A stretch of 8,618 bases of DNA from an uncultured Roseiflexaceae bacterium (lineage in GTDB: Bacteria > Chloroflexota > Chloroflexia > Chloroflexales > Roseiflexaceae). The number at the start of each line of letters is the position of its first letter. Position 1 is the first letter of the stretch. Of this stretch, positions 6,844 to 8,618 are shown piece by piece. Position numbers and translations under genes: made by a program. The notes under the pieces are model-generated. The model worked only from the letters and a program-made list of their open reading frames with translations. It was not told the DNA's origin and did not search any database. The stretch is taken from contig CAIZHO010000630.1 of the NCBI GenBank assembly GCA_903932805.1, forward strand, positions 1 through 8,618, given 5' to 3'.

Positions 6844-7812
6844 ATGGCGATGTTGAGTCGCGTCGCTGATTCGCTCTACTGGATGAGCCGGTACCTTGAA
6901 CGCGCCGAACACACAGCACGGCTGCTCGATGTCACATTGCATCAACTGATCGATGTCGATGCAAGCCTGGCCCAACAACGCTGGCTCCGGCTCTGGGAAG
7001 CGCTCCACTATGATGACGCAGGCAGAGGAAGTCACGATCCACTACCGGTGATTGCCCAAGTCACGGCAGATACACACTATGCCGATTCGATTATGGCCAC
7101 GTTGACTGCTGCACGAGAGAACGCCCGCCAAGTGCGTGAGCATATTTCGTCTGAAATGTGGGAACACCTCAATCGTTTATATCTCGAAGCACGGACGACC
7201 TGCCTGCAACAGGAATGGCGTGACGCGCCGAGTCAATTTTATGGATTTATGAAGTCTGGGTCGCACTTGTTCCAAGGGATCACTGATGCAACGATGCGTC
7301 ATGGCGAAGGGTGGGATTATATCCAGATCGGGCGTGCTGTCGAACGAGTGTCGAACACGGCGACTGTGCTGCAGGCACACACGAGCACATTGCAGGCAGG
7401 CTGGCGGCGTGACCGCCCGCAGCATGCAGAATGGATTGGACTGCTCAAAATGTGTAGTGCGTTCGAAGCATACTGCAAAGTGCATACCCCAGAAGTAACC
7501 CCGCAGCGCTTATGTGCGTTTTTGCTGTTCGACACTGAGTTCCCGCGGTCTGTCCGCTTTTGTGCAGACACTATCCACGCGGCCATTACGCGGAACACAC
7601 AACGCGATCGGGTGCAGAGTAGCCAACAGCCGCAACGTGCATCGGGTCAGCTCAAAGCAAGCCTCGAATACGGATCATTAGATGAGCAACTGATGCAATT
7701 AGGGAACTACATTCAAACGGTTCAACTCGGCTGCATCAATATTGACACTGCCATCCATCAAACGCACATCGCATATGCAGTGGAACACTCTTTATTGAAT
7801 GAGAGAACCTGA
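6844..7812 (+). CDS. Alpha-E domain protein (DUF403, COG2307-like)
   Basis: This 322-residue, mostly helical protein begins with the family hallmark SRVADSLYWMSRYLERAEHT (residues 5-24). Other conserved segments are ENARQVREHIS (92-102), IGRAVERVSNTA (162-173) and FPRSVRF (233-239). Length is normal. The alpha-E domain is found next to or fused with circularly permuted ATP-grasp and transglutaminase proteins; its biochemical role is not established, and a partner or substrate-handling role is inference. The N-terminal SRYLERAEHTARLL and the central GRAVERVSNTATVL resemble each other, suggesting an internal duplication. I chose ATG 6844 because of the GAGGAG seven bases upstream and because family members start close to this motif. 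It starts four bases after the ATP-grasp stop, and its own stop overlaps the next start. Confidence 0.5.
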   Translation: MAMLSRVADSLYWMSRYLERAEHTARLLDVTLHQLIDVDASLAQQRWLRLWEALHYDDAGRGSHDPLPVIAQVTADTHYADSIMATLTAARENARQVREHISSEMWEHLNRLYLEARTTCLQQEWRDAPSQFYGFMKSGSHLFQGITDATMRHGEGWDYIQIGRAVERVSNTATVLQAHTSTLQAGWRRDRPQHAEWIGLLKMCSAFEAYCKVHTPEVTPQRLCAFLLFDTEFPRSVRFCADTIHAAITRNTQRDRVQSSQQPQRASGQLKASLEYGSLDEQLMQLGNYIQTVQLGCINIDTAIHQTHIAYAVEHSLLNERT

Positions 7813-8618
7813 TGCGTCATCGAATAATCCACGATACGGTGTTTCGCTATGATCATCCCGTTCACGAAAGCGTCATGGAAGTACGCCTTCATCCATTGAG
7901 CAACGAGCGGCAACGCTGCGAGCAGTTTGTGCTGACCGTCAACCCAAAAACATCGGTGTACACGTATGTTGATGCGGCCCAGAACATCATCAATCACTTC
8001 CAAATTCCTGGACGGTTGACAGAGCTTCATGTCAGTGCAGAATCTACCGTCGATGTCTATGCACCGACACCAGCCCCTTCCACTGTACCTCGAGAGAGTT
8101 GGGCACTCTACGACACCATGAGCGCCACGCCATTACTCGATATGATGCTGCCGAGCCAACACACACGGCCAAGCACCAGTCTTGATGCATTTATGCGCGA
8201 ACACAACATACAACGTGATGCAGACCCACTCACTACTGTGCGGAGTCTGAATACGGTTCTGTATCACAGCATTCGCTACACCCCACAGAGCACGACGGTC
8301 GATTCGACCATTGATGAGGTACTTGCACAACGAAAAGGTGTCTGTCAAGATATTTCGCACCTTATGATCGCGTTGTGTCGACGACTCGGCATCCCTGCAC
8401 GATACATCAGTGGGTATTTGTATCATCGACGCAGCGATAATGATCGATCTCAAACCGATGCGACGCATGCATGGGTCGAAGTCTGGCTACCCACGATCGG
8501 ATGGGTAGGATTTGACCCGACCAATAACATGTTGACAGGCGAACGCCACATAACCGTCGCAACCGGACGTGATTATGCAGATGTCACACCGACGCGCGGT
8601 ATCTACCGCGGCCTCGCC
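7812..8618 (+). CDS. Transglutaminase-like cysteine protease (COG1305-like), 3'-truncated
   Basis: The frame starts with ATG at 7812, overlapping the previous stop as TGATG, and stays open to the window edge, giving 269 residues. The N-terminal part (residues about 1-85: RIIHDTVFRYDHPV, MEVRLHPLS) matches the bacterial transglutaminase N-terminal domain. The core carries the catalytic triad: C178 in KGVCQDISH, H219 in DATHAWVEVW and D235 in GWVGFDPTNN. The end GRDYADVTPTRGIYRG is the usual near-C-terminal block, so probably only a few tens of residues are missing. Members act as cysteine peptidases or amidases more often than as crosslinking enzymes. It has no signal peptide, so a cytoplasmic role with the ATP-grasp and alpha-E proteins is likely. 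A weak GAGAG (7801-7805) precedes the start; coupling to upstream translation is probable. Confidence 0.5.
   Translation, partial: MRHRIIHDTVFRYDHPVHESVMEVRLHPLSNERQRCEQFVLTVNPKTSVYTYVDAAQNIINHFQIPGRLTELHVSAESTVDVYAPTPAPSTVPRESWALYDTMSATPLLDMMLPSQHTRPSTSLDAFMREHNIQRDADPLTTVRSLNTVLYHSIRYTPQSTTVDSTIDEVLAQRKGVCQDISHLMIALCRRLGIPARYISGYLYHRRSDNDRSQTDATHAWVEVWLPTIGWVGFDPTNNMLTGERHITVATGRDYADVTPTRGIYRGLA

Overview
The window looks like a chromosomal stretch from a mid-GC bacterium, most plausibly a Chloroflexota (Herpetosiphon-like) organism. The main clue is the style of the large extracellular protein at the left: RCC1-type blades joined to very long Thr/Pro/Glu and Thr/Arg low-complexity linkers, a pattern I associate with that phylum. 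This placement is inference. No rRNA, tRNA or phylogenetic marker gene is present. I see no mobile element, CRISPR array or RNA gene.

Layout. (1) 1-3249, + strand: the 3' part of a giant secreted or surface protein, open at the left edge. It has an RCC1-like beta-propeller with six exact C-x9-C-W-G blades, then a roughly 410-residue Thr-rich stalk (an acidic repeat block, a basic repeat block, then an Ala/Thr-rich segment), then a second, LVIVD-like propeller. (2) 3302-3334: a strong hairpin between two convergent genes. (3) 3345-4289, - strand: an uncharacterised protein with a HEPN-like domain carrying the RNAIAH (R-x4-H) motif of HEPN ribonucleases, plus a beta-rich C-terminus. (4) 4348-5184, - strand: an AIM24/TIGR00266-family protein, probably co-transcribed with the HEPN gene from a near-consensus sigma-70-type promoter at 5222-5250. 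(5) 5185-5393: a divergent intergenic region. (6) 5394-8618, + strand: a tightly packed operon encoding a circularly permuted ATP-grasp protein, an alpha-E domain protein and a transglutaminase-like cysteine protease. The last gene is cut by the right edge.

The three genes on the right form a known conserved trio that has been predicted, but as far as I know not biochemically resolved, to make or attach and remove a peptide or amide linkage. The ATP-grasp enzyme would ligate, the transglutaminase-fold enzyme would hydrolyse or transfer, and the alpha-E protein would be a helical partner. Translational coupling is visible: the RBS of the second gene abuts the stop of the first, and the second and third overlap by TGATG. 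The first gene lacks a Shine-Dalgarno sequence and may be leaderless. The best candidates for new biology are this trio together with its divergent AIM24-HEPN neighbours, and the two-propeller stalk protein with segregated charge blocks.
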